From contig CABQHF010000002.1 in the NCBI GenBank assembly GCA_902463905.1, forward strand, positions 1 to 32,432: 32,432 bases of DNA, given 5' to 3'. Numbering within the stretch: the first letter of the stretch is position 1; the number at the start of each line of letters is the position of its first letter. The DNA comes from an uncultured Faecalibacterium sp. (GTDB lineage: Bacteria > Bacillota > Clostridia > Oscillospirales > Ruminococcaceae). Both the position numbers and the translations under genes were made by a program. A model generated the notes under the pieces. The model ran no database searches. It was not told where the DNA came from and saw only the letters and a program-made list of their open reading frames with translations. Below are positions 15,041-23,248 of this stretch, piece by piece.

Positions 15041-15548
15041 ATCGAAACAGGCTCTGGCGGATGCGCTGGAGCTGAAGCGCCCGGCGGTGCTGGCCGTCAG
15101 CGGCGCACATAACAGCGGGAAAACGACCCTGCTGGAAAAACTTCTGCTTGCCCTGCGCAGCCGGGGGCTGAAGGTGGGCGTCATCAAGCACGACGGCCAT
15201 GATTTCACCCCGGATGTGCCCGGTACTGACAGCTTTCGTCTGCGGGAAGCCGGGGCTGCGGGCGTCGCGGTGTTCTCCGGCAGCCGCTATCTGCTGACCG
15301 AGGAGCTCCGCCTGACCGAGCAGGATCTGCTGGCGGTGTTCGAGCGGCACGGCTATGACCTGGTGCTGCTGGAAGGGTTCAAATCCAGCGGCTGGCCCAA
15401 GATCGAAGTAGTGCGCAAAGCCGTCTCGGAGGAGCCCGTCGCCTTCCAGCCGCTGGCTGTGGTGGGGGATATCCCGGGCGCTGATTTTGATCTGAACGAC
15501 ATTCCGGCGCTGACGGACTGGATCGTGAACCAGCTGCCTGCGCTGTAA
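15030..15548 (+). CDS. mobB: Molybdopterin-guanine dinucleotide biosynthesis adapter MobB
   Basis: MobB is a GTP-binding adapter that assists molybdopterin nucleotide attachment or cofactor delivery. The 172 residues have the P-loop GAHNSGKTTLLEKLL and the family's KVGVIKHDGHDF, DSFRLREAGAAGV and YDLVLLEGFKSSGWPKIEVVR. It starts at TTG 15030, with GGAGG nine bases upstream, inside the end of moeA. The TTG start and the overlap imply translational coupling. MobA, the guanylyltransferase, is not in the window, so MobB may serve a formate-dehydrogenase-type enzyme with MobA encoded elsewhere, or act as a general helper here. Confidence 0.9.
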   Translation: MYSESKQALADALELKRPAVLAVSGAHNSGKTTLLEKLLLALRSRGLKVGVIKHDGHDFTPDVPGTDSFRLREAGAAGVAVFSGSRYLLTEELRLTEQDLLAVFERHGYDLVLLEGFKSSGWPKIEVVRKAVSEEPVAFQPLAVVGDIPGADFDLNDIPALTDWIVNQLPAL

Positions 15549-15560
15549 GGAGAATCTATC

Positions 15561-16580
15561 ATGAAACTGATCCGTACTGTTGACGCGGCAGGGCAGGTGC
15601 TCTGCCATGATATCACCCAGATCATTCCGGGCGAGTTCAAAGGTGCCCGCTTCCGCAAGGGCCACATCGTCCAGCCTGAGGATATCCCGGTGCTGTTGTC
15701 CATCGGCAAAGAAAACCTCTACGTCTGGGAAAAGCGCCCCGGCATCCTGCACGAGGACGAAGCGGCGGCCCTGCTGTACAAGGCTGCTGCCGGTAAGAAC
15801 ATCCACGGCACCGAGCCCAAGGAGGGCAAGATCGAGCTGATTGCCGACTGCGACGGCCTGCTCAAGATCAACCGCGAAGCCCTGCTGGCCGTGAACCGCA
15901 CACCCCAGATGATGATCGCCACCATCCACGGCGATATGCCGGTGAAAAAGGGCGCAAAGCTGGCCGGTACCCGCATCATCCCGCTGGTGATCGAGCAGGA
16001 AAAGATGGACGCCATGCAGGCAGCTGTCGGGCCGGATCCCATCCTGAACGTGCTGCCCATGCACCAGAAGAAGTTTGCCGTCATCACCACTGGCAGCGAG
16101 GTATTCAAGGGCCGCATCGAGGATAAATTCACCCCCATCCTGCAGAGCAAGCTGGCGGAATACGGCTGCGAGATGGTGTTCCACAAGGTCTGCGACGACG
16201 ACCCTGCCGGCATTACCGCCGCCATTCTGGAGGCGAAGGCTGCAGGCTGTGAGCTGATCTTCACCACCGGCGGCATGAGCGTGGACCCCGACGACCGCAC
16301 CCCGCTGGCCATCAAGAACACCGGTGCCGATATCATCAGTTACGGTGCCCCCGTGCTGCCGGGCGCCATGTTCCTGGTCAGCTATCTGGACGGCGTGCCC
16401 GTGTGCGGTCTGCCCGGCTGTGTGATGTACGCCAAGCGGACCATCTTTGATCTGCTGCTGCCCCGCCTGCTGGCAGATGATCCTGTCACCGCCGAGGACA
16501 TCGCCCGGCTGGGTGAGGGCGGCCTGTGCCTGGGCTGCGCTGAGTGCCACTGGCCCAACTGCGGCTTCGGCCACTGCTGA
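15561..16580 (+). CDS. Molybdopterin-binding protein with MogA-like domain and Cys-rich tail
   Basis: This 339-residue protein is related to MoeA/MogA but lacks the full MoeA architecture. The N-terminal half (ITQIIPGEFKGARFRKGHIV, IHGTEPKEGKIELIADCDGLL) resembles a MoeA-like swivel domain. The C-terminal half is a MoaB/MogA pterin-binding fold (FAVITTGSEVFKGRIEDKF, LIFTTGGMSVDPDDRTP, PGAMFLVSYLDGVPVCGLPG). It ends in a compact cysteine cluster, CLGCAECHWPNCGFGHC, probably a metal or iron-sulfur site. Such proteins accompany tungsten or molybdenum genes in many Firmicutes. The exact step is unknown; metal insertion or cofactor hand-over are possible. It starts 12 bases after mobB behind AAGGAG. 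A repeat element separates it from moaC. Confidence 0.83.
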   Translation: MKLIRTVDAAGQVLCHDITQIIPGEFKGARFRKGHIVQPEDIPVLLSIGKENLYVWEKRPGILHEDEAAALLYKAAAGKNIHGTEPKEGKIELIADCDGLLKINREALLAVNRTPQMMIATIHGDMPVKKGAKLAGTRIIPLVIEQEKMDAMQAAVGPDPILNVLPMHQKKFAVITTGSEVFKGRIEDKFTPILQSKLAEYGCEMVFHKVCDDDPAGITAAILEAKAAGCELIFTTGGMSVDPDDRTPLAIKNTGADIISYGAPVLPGAMFLVSYLDGVPVCGLPGCVMYAKRTIFDLLLPRLLADDPVTAEDIARLGEGGLCLGCAECHWPNCGFGHC

Positions 16581-16591
16581 TTTTCAACTTG

Positions 16592-16685
16592 CTCGCCCTC
16601 TCCGTCGCCTACGGCGACACCTCTCCCAAGGGGAGAGGCCTTGGAAAAAGGGGGAAGCTGGCGGGTAAGAGCCTGAGAGGGCAAG
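16592..16685 (+). repeat. MITE-like palindromic repeat, copy 1
   Basis: A 94-base element bounded by CTCGCCCTCTC and its near-perfect inverted partner GAGAGGGCAAG (one mismatch). Inside are GTCGCC-TAC-GGCGAC and CTCTCCC-AA-GGGGAGAG hairpins. A second element with the same ends lies at 29321-29444. It carries no coding sequence. It sits inside the cofactor operon, between the molybdopterin-binding gene and moaC. Confidence 0.7.
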
Positions 16686-16731
16686 GACGTTTGCGAGTTT
16701 GATTCACGTTAATAGGAAAGATACGATCTTT

Positions 16732-17229
16732 ATGAACGAAAATAATCTGACACATTTTGATGCCGCCGGCAACGCAGTGATGGTGGATGTGAGCGAAAAG
16801 CCGGTCACCTTCCGGGAAGCCACGGCCCACGGCATCATCACCATGAACGCCGAGACCTTTGCTGCCGTGGAAAACGGCACCGTGAAAAAAGGCGATGTGC
16901 TGGGCGTGGCCCGCATTGCAGGCATTATGGCCACCAAGCGCACCAGCGAGCTGATCCCGCTGTGCCATCCGCTGCCGCTGACCAAGGTGAGCATCGACTT
17001 TACGCTGCTCCCGGAGCGGCAGGCCGTGGAAGCCCGCTGCACCGCCAAGACCAGCGGCGTTACCGGCGTGGAGATGGAGGCCCTGACCGGCGTTTCCACC
17101 GCGTTGCTGACCATCTACGATATGTGCAAGGCTGTGGACAAGGGCATGGAACTGTGCGAGATCCATCTGGAAGAAAAGACTGGCGGCAAGAGCGGCCACT
17201 ATATCCGGGCGGAGGGCGGCTATGTTTGA
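16732..17229 (+). CDS. moaC: Cyclic pyranopterin monophosphate synthase MoaC
   Basis: MoaC turns the MoaA product into cyclic pyranopterin monophosphate, the first pterin intermediate. The 165 residues carry the family motifs MVDVSEKPVTFREA, ARIAGIMATKRTSELIPLCHPLPL, GVEMEALTGVS and YDMCKAVDKGM, the last with the active-site Asp and Lys. I chose ATG 16732; an upstream in-frame start at 16699 would add residues untypical of MoaC. The ribosome site is weak (AGGAAAG, about 12 bases away). A repeat element lies just upstream, so this start may be less efficient. The stop overlaps the moaA start by 8 bases. Confidence 0.94.
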   Translation: MNENNLTHFDAAGNAVMVDVSEKPVTFREATAHGIITMNAETFAAVENGTVKKGDVLGVARIAGIMATKRTSELIPLCHPLPLTKVSIDFTLLPERQAVEARCTAKTSGVTGVEMEALTGVSTALLTIYDMCKAVDKGMELCEIHLEEKTGGKSGHYIRAEGGYV

Positions 17230-18190
17230 TCGTTACCAGCGCGAGATCCATTATCTGCGCCTGTCGGTGACCGACCTGTGCAACCTGCGCTGCCGCTACT
17301 GTATGCCGGGCGGCGTGGAGAAGCTGGAGCGGGAAGCCGTGCTCACCTACGAGGAATTTCTGCGGCTGGCGGCATTGTTCGCGCAGTGCGGCATCGACAC
17401 GGTGCGGGTCACTGGCGGCGAGCCGCTGATCCGCAAGGGCGTGGAACAGCTGGTGGCCGGGCTGAAAGCCACCCCCGGCATCCGCCGCGTGACCATGACC
17501 ACCAATGCGGTGCTGCTGGCACAGCAGCTGCCTGCGCTGCTGGAGGTCGGCCTTGACAGTGTGAACATCAGCCTGGACACCTTGCGCTCGGAGGTGTTCC
17601 GGCGCATCACGGCGCGGGACGAGTTCAATGCCGTGCAGGCGGGCCTGCGCGCTGCGCTGGAAAGCCCCCTGCCGGTGAAGATCAACTGTGTGCCCCAGGC
17701 CGGCATCAACGAAGCCGAGCTGGAGGATATCGCCGCTCTGGCAAAGGACAACGACCTGCAGGTGCGGTTCATCGAGATGATGCCCATCGGCTACGGGGCG
17801 GCCATGCCCTGCATCTCCGGCCCGGAGCTGCAGGCACGGTTTGCCCGCCACTGGCCGGAACTGCACCCTGTGGAGGACGCTGCCTTTGGCGATGGCCCGG
17901 CGGTGTACTACACCGTGCCCGGCTGGAAGGGCAGCATCGGCTTCATCACGGCGGTACACGGCAAGTTCTGTGCATCCTGCAACCGGGTGCGGCTGACGAG
18001 CCAGGGCTTTCTGCGCCCCTGCCTTGCCAGCGAGGCCGGGTGCGACCTGCGGGCGCTGCTGCGCGGCGGTGCCGAGGATGCACAGCTGCTGGCGGCCATC
18101 CGGGAGACCGTATGGGCCAAACCCCGCGAACATCATTTTGAGGACAGTTCCATGCCCGCCACCCGCGGCATGTACCGGATCGGAGGATAA
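17222..18190 (+). CDS. moaA: GTP 3',8-cyclase MoaA
   Basis: MoaA is the radical SAM enzyme that starts molybdopterin synthesis by rearranging GTP. The 322 residues have the SAM-cluster motif CNLRCRYCMPGG near the N-terminus and VTGGEPLIRKG. The second cluster is near the C-terminus, where CASCNRVRLTSQGFLRPCL supplies its cysteines. The protein ends in MYRIGG, the conserved double-glycine tail that enters the active site. It overlaps moaC by 8 bases, so the two are translated together, as the two enzymes act in sequence. Length is normal. Confidence 0.96.
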   Translation: MFDRYQREIHYLRLSVTDLCNLRCRYCMPGGVEKLEREAVLTYEEFLRLAALFAQCGIDTVRVTGGEPLIRKGVEQLVAGLKATPGIRRVTMTTNAVLLAQQLPALLEVGLDSVNISLDTLRSEVFRRITARDEFNAVQAGLRAALESPLPVKINCVPQAGINEAELEDIAALAKDNDLQVRFIEMMPIGYGAAMPCISGPELQARFARHWPELHPVEDAAFGDGPAVYYTVPGWKGSIGFITAVHGKFCASCNRVRLTSQGFLRPCLASEAGCDLRALLRGGAEDAQLLAAIRETVWAKPREHHFEDSSMPATRGMYRIGG

Positions 18191-18195
18191 ATTTT

Positions 18196-19128
18196 ATGGG
18201 TAAAATTCTGGCAATCTGCACCAGCCCCCAGCGCGGCACCGTCAAGACGGCTGTGCCCAGTGCAGTCCTGACCCCGGAATGGGGCATCGTGGGCGACGCT
18301 CACGGCGGCAACTGGCACCGTCAGGTCAGCATGCTGAGCGCTGAAAAGATCGAGGCCTTCCGCAAGAAGATCTGGGTGGACTACGGTGCGTTCGGTGAGA
18401 ATCTGGTCATCGAGGGCTTCGACTTCCGCAACATGCCGGTCACCAGCCGATTTGCTATCGGCAATGTGGTGCTGGAAATGACCCAGATCGGCAAGGAGTG
18501 CCACAACGACTGCGTCATCAAGCAGCAGACCGGTGAGTGCATCATGCCCCGTGAGGGCGTGTTTGCCCGGGTGATCACCGGCGGCGAGATCCATGTGGGG
18601 GACGAAGTGACCCTGCTGCCTCCGCCGGAAGACCCGCCCCTGCGGGCTGCCGTCATCACCCTGTCTGACAAGGGCAGCCGCGGCGAGCGGGAAGATAAGA
18701 GCGGCCCGCTGATCGTGGAAATGCTGACCGCTGCGGGCTATGTGGTGGAAGAAGCCCTGCTCCTGCCCGACGAGGCCAAGGCCCTGAAAGCCCAGCTCAT
18801 CCGTCTGGCAGACGGCCGGCAGGTGAACCTGATCCTCACCACTGGCGGCACCGGCTTCTCGCCCAGAGACATCACCCCGGAAGCCACCTATGCCGTGGCC
18901 GACCGCAACGCCCCCGGCATCGCCGAGGCCATGCGGTACCACAGCCTGAGCATCACCCCGCGGGGAATGCTCAGCCGCGCCGCCAGTGTGCTGCGGGGCA
19001 AGACGCTCATCGTCAACCTGCCCGGCAGCCCGAAGGCTGTGCGGGAAAATCTGGAGTACATCCTGCCCAGCCTGGAACACGGTGTGCGCATCGCCGCCGG
19101 TCTGGACGGCGAATGTGCCCGCAAATAA
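18196..19128 (+). CDS. MOSC domain-MogA/MoaB fusion protein
   Basis: The 310 residues join two cofactor domains. Residues 1-145 or so are a MOSC domain (GIVGDAHGGNWHRQVSML, YGAFGENLVIEGFDF, CHNDCVIKQQTGECIMPREGVFARV), which in other proteins binds sulfur or molybdopterin. Residues 150-310 are a MogA/MoaB-type molybdopterin adenylyltransferase (AAVITLSDKGSRGEREDKSG, LILTTGGTGFSPRDITPEAT, NLPGSPKAVRENLEYILP). The second half prepares molybdopterin for metal insertion by MoeA. It starts 5 bases after moaA with GGAGG upstream. The fusion is known in Clostridia. A conserved-looking Cys in the MOSC half may carry sulfur, but I cannot tell this from sequence alone. Confidence 0.9.
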   Translation: MGKILAICTSPQRGTVKTAVPSAVLTPEWGIVGDAHGGNWHRQVSMLSAEKIEAFRKKIWVDYGAFGENLVIEGFDFRNMPVTSRFAIGNVVLEMTQIGKECHNDCVIKQQTGECIMPREGVFARVITGGEIHVGDEVTLLPPPEDPPLRAAVITLSDKGSRGEREDKSGPLIVEMLTAAGYVVEEALLLPDEAKALKAQLIRLADGRQVNLILTTGGTGFSPRDITPEATYAVADRNAPGIAEAMRYHSLSITPRGMLSRAASVLRGKTLIVNLPGSPKAVRENLEYILPSLEHGVRIAAGLDGECARK

Positions 19129-19203
19129 GGTTTTGCACCCGGTGTTTTTTACAGGGCGTAGAAATAAATATTTGTTTTCCATAAAGTAAGGAGAGAAAAT
19201 AGT

Positions 19204-20091
19204 ATGAACGATCATCGCATTTCTCGTCGGAGCTTCCTGGCTGCTGCCGGCATTGCCGGTGCAGCCACTGCCCTCACTGCCTGCGGTGGTGCCTCCAGTG
19301 TGGCGTCCTCTGTAGCTTCCTCTGCCGCTGCTTCTTCCCAGGCTGCCCAGAGCGTGGAGCTTATCGTCTTTGCTGCTGCTTCCCTGACCGAGACCCTCAC
19401 CGCCATCGGCGAGACCTACATGGCAGAGCACCCGGGGGTGACCTTCCAGTTCAACTTCGACTCCTCCGGCACCCTCAAGACCCAGATCCAGGAGGGTGCG
19501 GATTGCGATCTGTTCATCTCTGCCGGGCAAAAGCAGATGAACCAGCTGGACATCACCGCCTCTGCTGAGGTAAACAAGGACGGCCTGGACTTTGTGGACG
19601 CCGACAGCCGGGTAAACCTGCTGGAAAACAAGGTGGTGCTCTGCGTGCCGGAAGGCAGCGACAAGGGCATTGACAGCTTTGACGCACTGGCAGAGCACCT
19701 GAAGGCTGAGGACATCCTCTTCTGCATGGGCAACAGCGATGTGCCTGTGGGCCAGTACACCCAGAAGATCCTGGCTTACTACGACCTGGACGAGGCTGCC
19801 CTGGCTGCCGCCGGTGTCATCACCTACGGCTCCAACGTGAAGGAGGTGACCACCCAGGTCACCGAGGCCAGCGTGGATGCCGGTGTGGTCTACTGCACCG
19901 ACGCCTACAGTGCCGGCCTGACCCCGGTGGACCAGGCCACCAAGGAGATGTGCGGTCAGGTCATCTACCCGGCTGCCGTGCTGAAGGCCGCCCCCAACGC
20001 CCAGGCCGCCAAGGAGTTCCTGGCTTACCTGCAGACCGACAAGGCCATGACCGTCTTTGAGGGCGTGGGCTTCAGCGCCGTAAAACAGTAA
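19204..20091 (+). CDS. modA: Molybdate/tungstate-binding lipoprotein ModA
   Basis: This is the substrate-binding component of a molybdate or tungstate ABC importer, anchored outside the membrane. The 295 residues start with a Tat-like signal (ISRRSFLAAAG) and a lipobox (LTAC), followed by a Ser/Ala linker. The mature part begins VELIVFAAASLTETLTAIG, the ModA signature, and continues with FDSSGTLKTQIQEGADCDLFISAG and YGSNVKEVTTQVTEASVDAGVVY. The start follows AAGGAG. It heads modABC, 75 bases after the MOSC-MogA gene. With an AOR in the same cluster tungstate is a plausible ligand, but the fold does not discriminate by eye. Confidence 0.92.
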   Translation: MNDHRISRRSFLAAAGIAGAATALTACGGASSVASSVASSAAASSQAAQSVELIVFAAASLTETLTAIGETYMAEHPGVTFQFNFDSSGTLKTQIQEGADCDLFISAGQKQMNQLDITASAEVNKDGLDFVDADSRVNLLENKVVLCVPEGSDKGIDSFDALAEHLKAEDILFCMGNSDVPVGQYTQKILAYYDLDEAALAAAGVITYGSNVKEVTTQVTEASVDAGVVYCTDAYSAGLTPVDQATKEMCGQVIYPAAVLKAAPNAQAAKEFLAYLQTDKAMTVFEGVGFSAVKQ

Positions 20092-20101
20092 GGATAAAAC
20101 A

Positions 20102-20773
20102 ATGGACTGGTATCCTCTCTGGAACAGCCTGCGCATTGCCCTCATCAGCTGCGCGGCGGTGTTCTTCCTCGGCATTCTTGCCGCCTATTACATTGCCCGG
20201 CTGCCCCGGGTGGTCAAGGGTGTGCTGGACGTTCTGCTCACCCTGCCCATGGTGCTGCCGCCCACGGTGGTGGGCTACTTCCTGCTGCTGCTCTTCGGGG
20301 CCAAGCGGCCGCTGGGCATCTTCTTCATGGAGCACTTCGGCGTGAAGCTGGTCATGAACTGGTACAGCGCCATCTTTGCGTCCATCGTGGTGGCCTTTCC
20401 GCTGATGTACCGCACGGCCCGAGGGGCCTTTGAGAGCTTTGACGAGACCCTGGCCTGGTCGGCTCAGACGCTGGGCCAGTCCAACACCTGGATCTTCTGG
20501 CGGGTGCGGATGCCCTACTGCCGTCAGGGCATCCTGGCGGGCACGGTGCTGGCCTTCGCCCGTGCACTGGGCGAATACGGCGCCACCAGCATGATTGCAG
20601 GCTACACCCCCGGCAAAACGGCGACCATCGCCACCACGGTGTACCAGCTGTGGCGCACCAACGATGAGGCCGGTGCCATGCGGTGGGTGCTGGTGGATAT
20701 CGTCATCTCGGCGGTGGTGCTGCTGGCAGTGAACCTGCTGGAGAAAAAGCAGAAAGCAGGTGGCCGCGCATGA
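20102..20773 (+). CDS. modB: Molybdate/tungstate ABC permease ModB
   Basis: This is a membrane permease of 223 residues with about five helices. It includes TLPMVLPPTVVGYFLLLLFG, typical of ModB. The cytoplasmic coupling loop (DETLAWSAQTLGQSNTWIFW) is followed by LAFARALGEYGAT, a strongly conserved ModB segment. It is 10 bases after modA. Its stop overlaps the modC start in an ATGA. Confidence 0.94.
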   Translation: MDWYPLWNSLRIALISCAAVFFLGILAAYYIARLPRVVKGVLDVLLTLPMVLPPTVVGYFLLLLFGAKRPLGIFFMEHFGVKLVMNWYSAIFASIVVAFPLMYRTARGAFESFDETLAWSAQTLGQSNTWIFWRVRMPYCRQGILAGTVLAFARALGEYGATSMIAGYTPGKTATIATTVYQLWRTNDEAGAMRWVLVDIVISAVVLLAVNLLEKKQKAGGRA

Positions 20774-21834
20774 GCCTGGAAGTGAACATTGAAAAAAAGC
20801 TGGATGGTTTCACCCTCCGGTCGCAGTTCGCAGTGGGGGATACTGCTGCGGCACTGCTGGGTGCTTCCGGCTGCGGCAAAAGCATGACCCTGCGGTGCAT
20901 CGCAGGCATCGTGAAGCCGGACAAGGGCCGCATCGTGCTGGACGGCCGGGTGCTGTTCGACAGTGAGCAGCACATCGACCTGTCGCCTCAGCAGCGCGGC
21001 GTGGGACTGCTGTTCCAGAACTACGCCCTTTTCCCGAACATGACCGTGGAACAGAACCTGCTCTGCGGCCTGAAAGCGGAAAAGGACCCTGCCGTCCGGC
21101 AGGCCCGCTGCGCAGAGATGCTGCGTGCCATGCGGCTGGAGGAACTGGCAAAGCGGTACCCGGCCCAGCTCTCCGGCGGGCAGCAGCAACGGGCGGCCCT
21201 GGCCCGGATCCTGGTGGGCAAGCCGAAGATCCTGATGCTGGATGAGCCTTTCAGTGCCCTGGACAGCTACCTCCGGGAGGAGGTGGAGGGCGAAGTGGGC
21301 GCGCTGCTGGCAAACTTTGCGGGTACGGCGCTCCTCGTGACCCATAACCGGGATGAGGCCTACCGCCTGTGCCCGGAGATGATCGTTATGGACAAGGGCT
21401 GCGTGCTGCGTACCGGTGAGACCCACAGCGTCTTTGCTGATCCCCGCAGCGTCACGGCGGCCCGCCTCACCGGCTGCAAGAACATCCTGCCCTGCACCCC
21501 GGTGGATGCGCACACCGTGCGCCTGACCGGCTGGAACGTGCCGCTGCGGCTGGCTCTGCCGGTGCCGGAAAACTGCACGGCGGTGGGTATCCGTGCCCAC
21601 GACTTTGCCCCTTGCGGGCCGGAGGCGCACAACGCCATCCCGGTAAAGGCGGCTTCCACCAGCGAGAACCCCTTTGACTGGAACACCATCTGCACCGCAC
21701 CGGGCGGAGACGCCCGCCTGTGGTGGAAGGTGAGCAAGACCACTCTCATGGCACCGCCCCCGGCAGCCCCTGCGTATCTGTGCGCGGCACCGGAAAGCAT
21801 CATGCCGCTGACGGCGGAACACGGCACAAACTAA
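20770..21834 (+). CDS. modC: Molybdate/tungstate ABC transporter ATPase ModC
   Basis: This 354-residue ATPase drives ModB. It shows Walker A GASGCGKSM, Q-loop LLFQNYALFPNM, signature LSGGQQQRAALAR, Walker B ILMLDEPFSALD and the switch His in VTHNRDE. After about residue 235 comes a C-terminal regulatory or TOBE-like region (LTGCKNILPCTPV, VGIRAHDFAP) that may sense oxyanion. The ATG at 20770 lies in the ATGA overlap with modB; a longer frame upstream is only a shadow of modB. A terminator follows. Confidence 0.94.
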   Translation: MSLEVNIEKKLDGFTLRSQFAVGDTAAALLGASGCGKSMTLRCIAGIVKPDKGRIVLDGRVLFDSEQHIDLSPQQRGVGLLFQNYALFPNMTVEQNLLCGLKAEKDPAVRQARCAEMLRAMRLEELAKRYPAQLSGGQQQRAALARILVGKPKILMLDEPFSALDSYLREEVEGEVGALLANFAGTALLVTHNRDEAYRLCPEMIVMDKGCVLRTGETHSVFADPRSVTAARLTGCKNILPCTPVDAHTVRLTGWNVPLRLALPVPENCTAVGIRAHDFAPCGPEAHNAIPVKAASTSENPFDWNTICTAPGGDARLWWKVSKTTLMAPPPAAPAYLCAAPESIMPLTAEHGTN

Positions 21835-21861
21835 AAAAGCCCCTGTGGGGCAAGCAGAAAA

Positions 21862-21901
21862 CAGGGCTGGCGAAGCGCAAGCGGAGCCGACCCTGCTTTT
21901 T
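21862..21901 (+). terminator. Intrinsic terminator after modC
   Basis: CAGGG-CT-GGC pairs with GCC-GA-CCCTG, with an inner CGC-AA-GCG stem, followed by CTTTTT. It ends the metal/cofactor module. Confidence 0.75.
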
Positions 21902-21934
21902 GCATCGGTATGTGTGCGGCGCAGGATTTCATCA

Positions 21935-21963
21935 TTGCATAAAGGCATGGCCGGGGCTATAAT
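21935..21963 (+). promoter_or_regulatory. SigmaA promoter of the glycerate kinase gene
   Basis: TTGCAT at 21935-21940, a 17-base spacer, and TATAAT at 21958-21963. The predicted start is near 21970. A GCAGAGC/GCTCTGC hairpin (21972-21998) begins about 2 nt later. Confidence 0.85.
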
Positions 21964-22018
21964 ACAGACGGGCAGAGCGAAACTGTGCAGTGCTCTGCTG
22001 CGGGAAAGGAGCGAGATT

Positions 22019-23248
22019 ATGGAGCAGACTCTGCGTCAGAACGCGGACCGGATCATTGCGGCCAGCATCCGGGCGGTACTGCCGGACGAGGCGGTCCGCC
22101 GGGCTTTGCAGGAGTTTCACCCGGAGGGGCGCACCTTTCTGGTCGCTGCCGGAAAAGCTGCCTGGCAGATGGCACACGCGGCAGTGGAAACGCTGGGCCG
22201 GGTGGACGGCGGTGTGGTCGTGACCAAATATGACCATGTGAAAGGGAAAATCCCCGGTGTTGCCTGCTACGAGGCGGGCCACCCTGTGCCGGATGAGAAC
22301 AGCTTTGCCGCCACCGGCAAGGCGCTGGAACTGGTGCACAGCCTGCACCCGGAGGACACGGTGCTCTTTCTGCTTTCCGGCGGCGGCAGCGCGCTGTTTG
22401 AAAAGCCGCTCATCCCCGGCACGGAGCTGCAGGACATCACCGGGCAGCTTTTGGCCAGCGGTGCGGATATCGTGGAGATGAACACCATCCGCAAGCGCCT
22501 GTCCGGCGTCAAGGGCGGGCGGTTCGCCAAAGCCTGCGCCCCGGCAAAGGTGTTCGGCATCGTGCTCAGCGACATTCTGGGCGACCCGCTGGATATGATC
22601 GCCAGCGGCCCGGCGGTGCCGGATACGTCTACCTGTGAACAGGCACTTGCCATTGCGGAAAAATACCATCTGCACCTGTCCGCTGCGGCACAGGATCTGC
22701 TGCGGCAGGAAACGCCGAAAACGCTGGACAACGTGACCACCCAGATCACCGGCAGCGTGCGGGAGCTGTGCACCGCCGCCGCAGCGGCCTGCCGGGAACT
22801 GGGATATGAACCCGTCCTCCTCACCGACCGGCTCTGCTGCGAGGCGCGGGAGGCGGGCAGTTTCCTTGGCTCCATCGTCCGCACCCACGCGGGGCAGGGC
22901 AGAAAGCTGGCCTACCTTGCAGGCGGCGAGACCGTGGTGCACCTGACCGGCAAAGGCCTGGGCGGGCGGAACCAGGAGCTGGCTCTGGCAGCGGCTCCGG
23001 CTCTTGCCGGGCTGGCAGGCTGCTGCGTGTTCTCCGTCGGCAGTGACGGCACGGACGGCCCTACGGATGCTGCCGGGGGCTATGCGGACGGCCAGACGGA
23101 AGCTGCCCTTCAGGCGGCGGGACTGGACGTGTTCCGTACCCTTGCCGACAATGATGCCTACCATGCCCTGCAGGCAGTGGGCGGGCTGATCATCACCGGT
23201 GCCACCGGAACCAACGTCAACGATGTGGCCGTTGCACTGGTAGAATAA
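22019..23248 (+). CDS. Glycerate 2-kinase (MOFRL family)
   Basis: This enzyme phosphorylates D-glycerate to 2-phosphoglycerate in the cytoplasm. The 409 residues fit the GckA/TtuD family. The N-terminal Rossmann-like domain has LVAAGKAAWQMA, GHPVPDENS and VLFLLSGGGSALFEKP, then MNTIRKRLSGVKGGRFA. The C-terminal MOFRL domain has YLAGGETVVHLTGKGLGGRNQE and SVGSDGTDGPTDAAG. Hydroxypyruvate reductases of the same superfamily are the main alternative label. ATG 22019 has AAAGGAG seven bases upstream. It is transcribed from its own promoter. A broken aldo/keto reductase follows directly after its stop codon. Confidence 0.88.
   Translation: MEQTLRQNADRIIAASIRAVLPDEAVRRALQEFHPEGRTFLVAAGKAAWQMAHAAVETLGRVDGGVVVTKYDHVKGKIPGVACYEAGHPVPDENSFAATGKALELVHSLHPEDTVLFLLSGGGSALFEKPLIPGTELQDITGQLLASGADIVEMNTIRKRLSGVKGGRFAKACAPAKVFGIVLSDILGDPLDMIASGPAVPDTSTCEQALAIAEKYHLHLSAAAQDLLRQETPKTLDNVTTQITGSVRELCTAAAAACRELGYEPVLLTDRLCCEAREAGSFLGSIVRTHAGQGRKLAYLAGGETVVHLTGKGLGGRNQELALAAAPALAGLAGCCVFSVGSDGTDGPTDAAGGYADGQTEAALQAAGLDVFRTLADNDAYHALQAVGGLIITGATGTNVNDVAVALVE

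Noticed and set aside
18133..20175. 680-residue minus-strand frame across the MOSC-MogA and modA genes
   Set aside because: It is antisense to two clear genes and has low-complexity, His/Gly/Val-rich composition.
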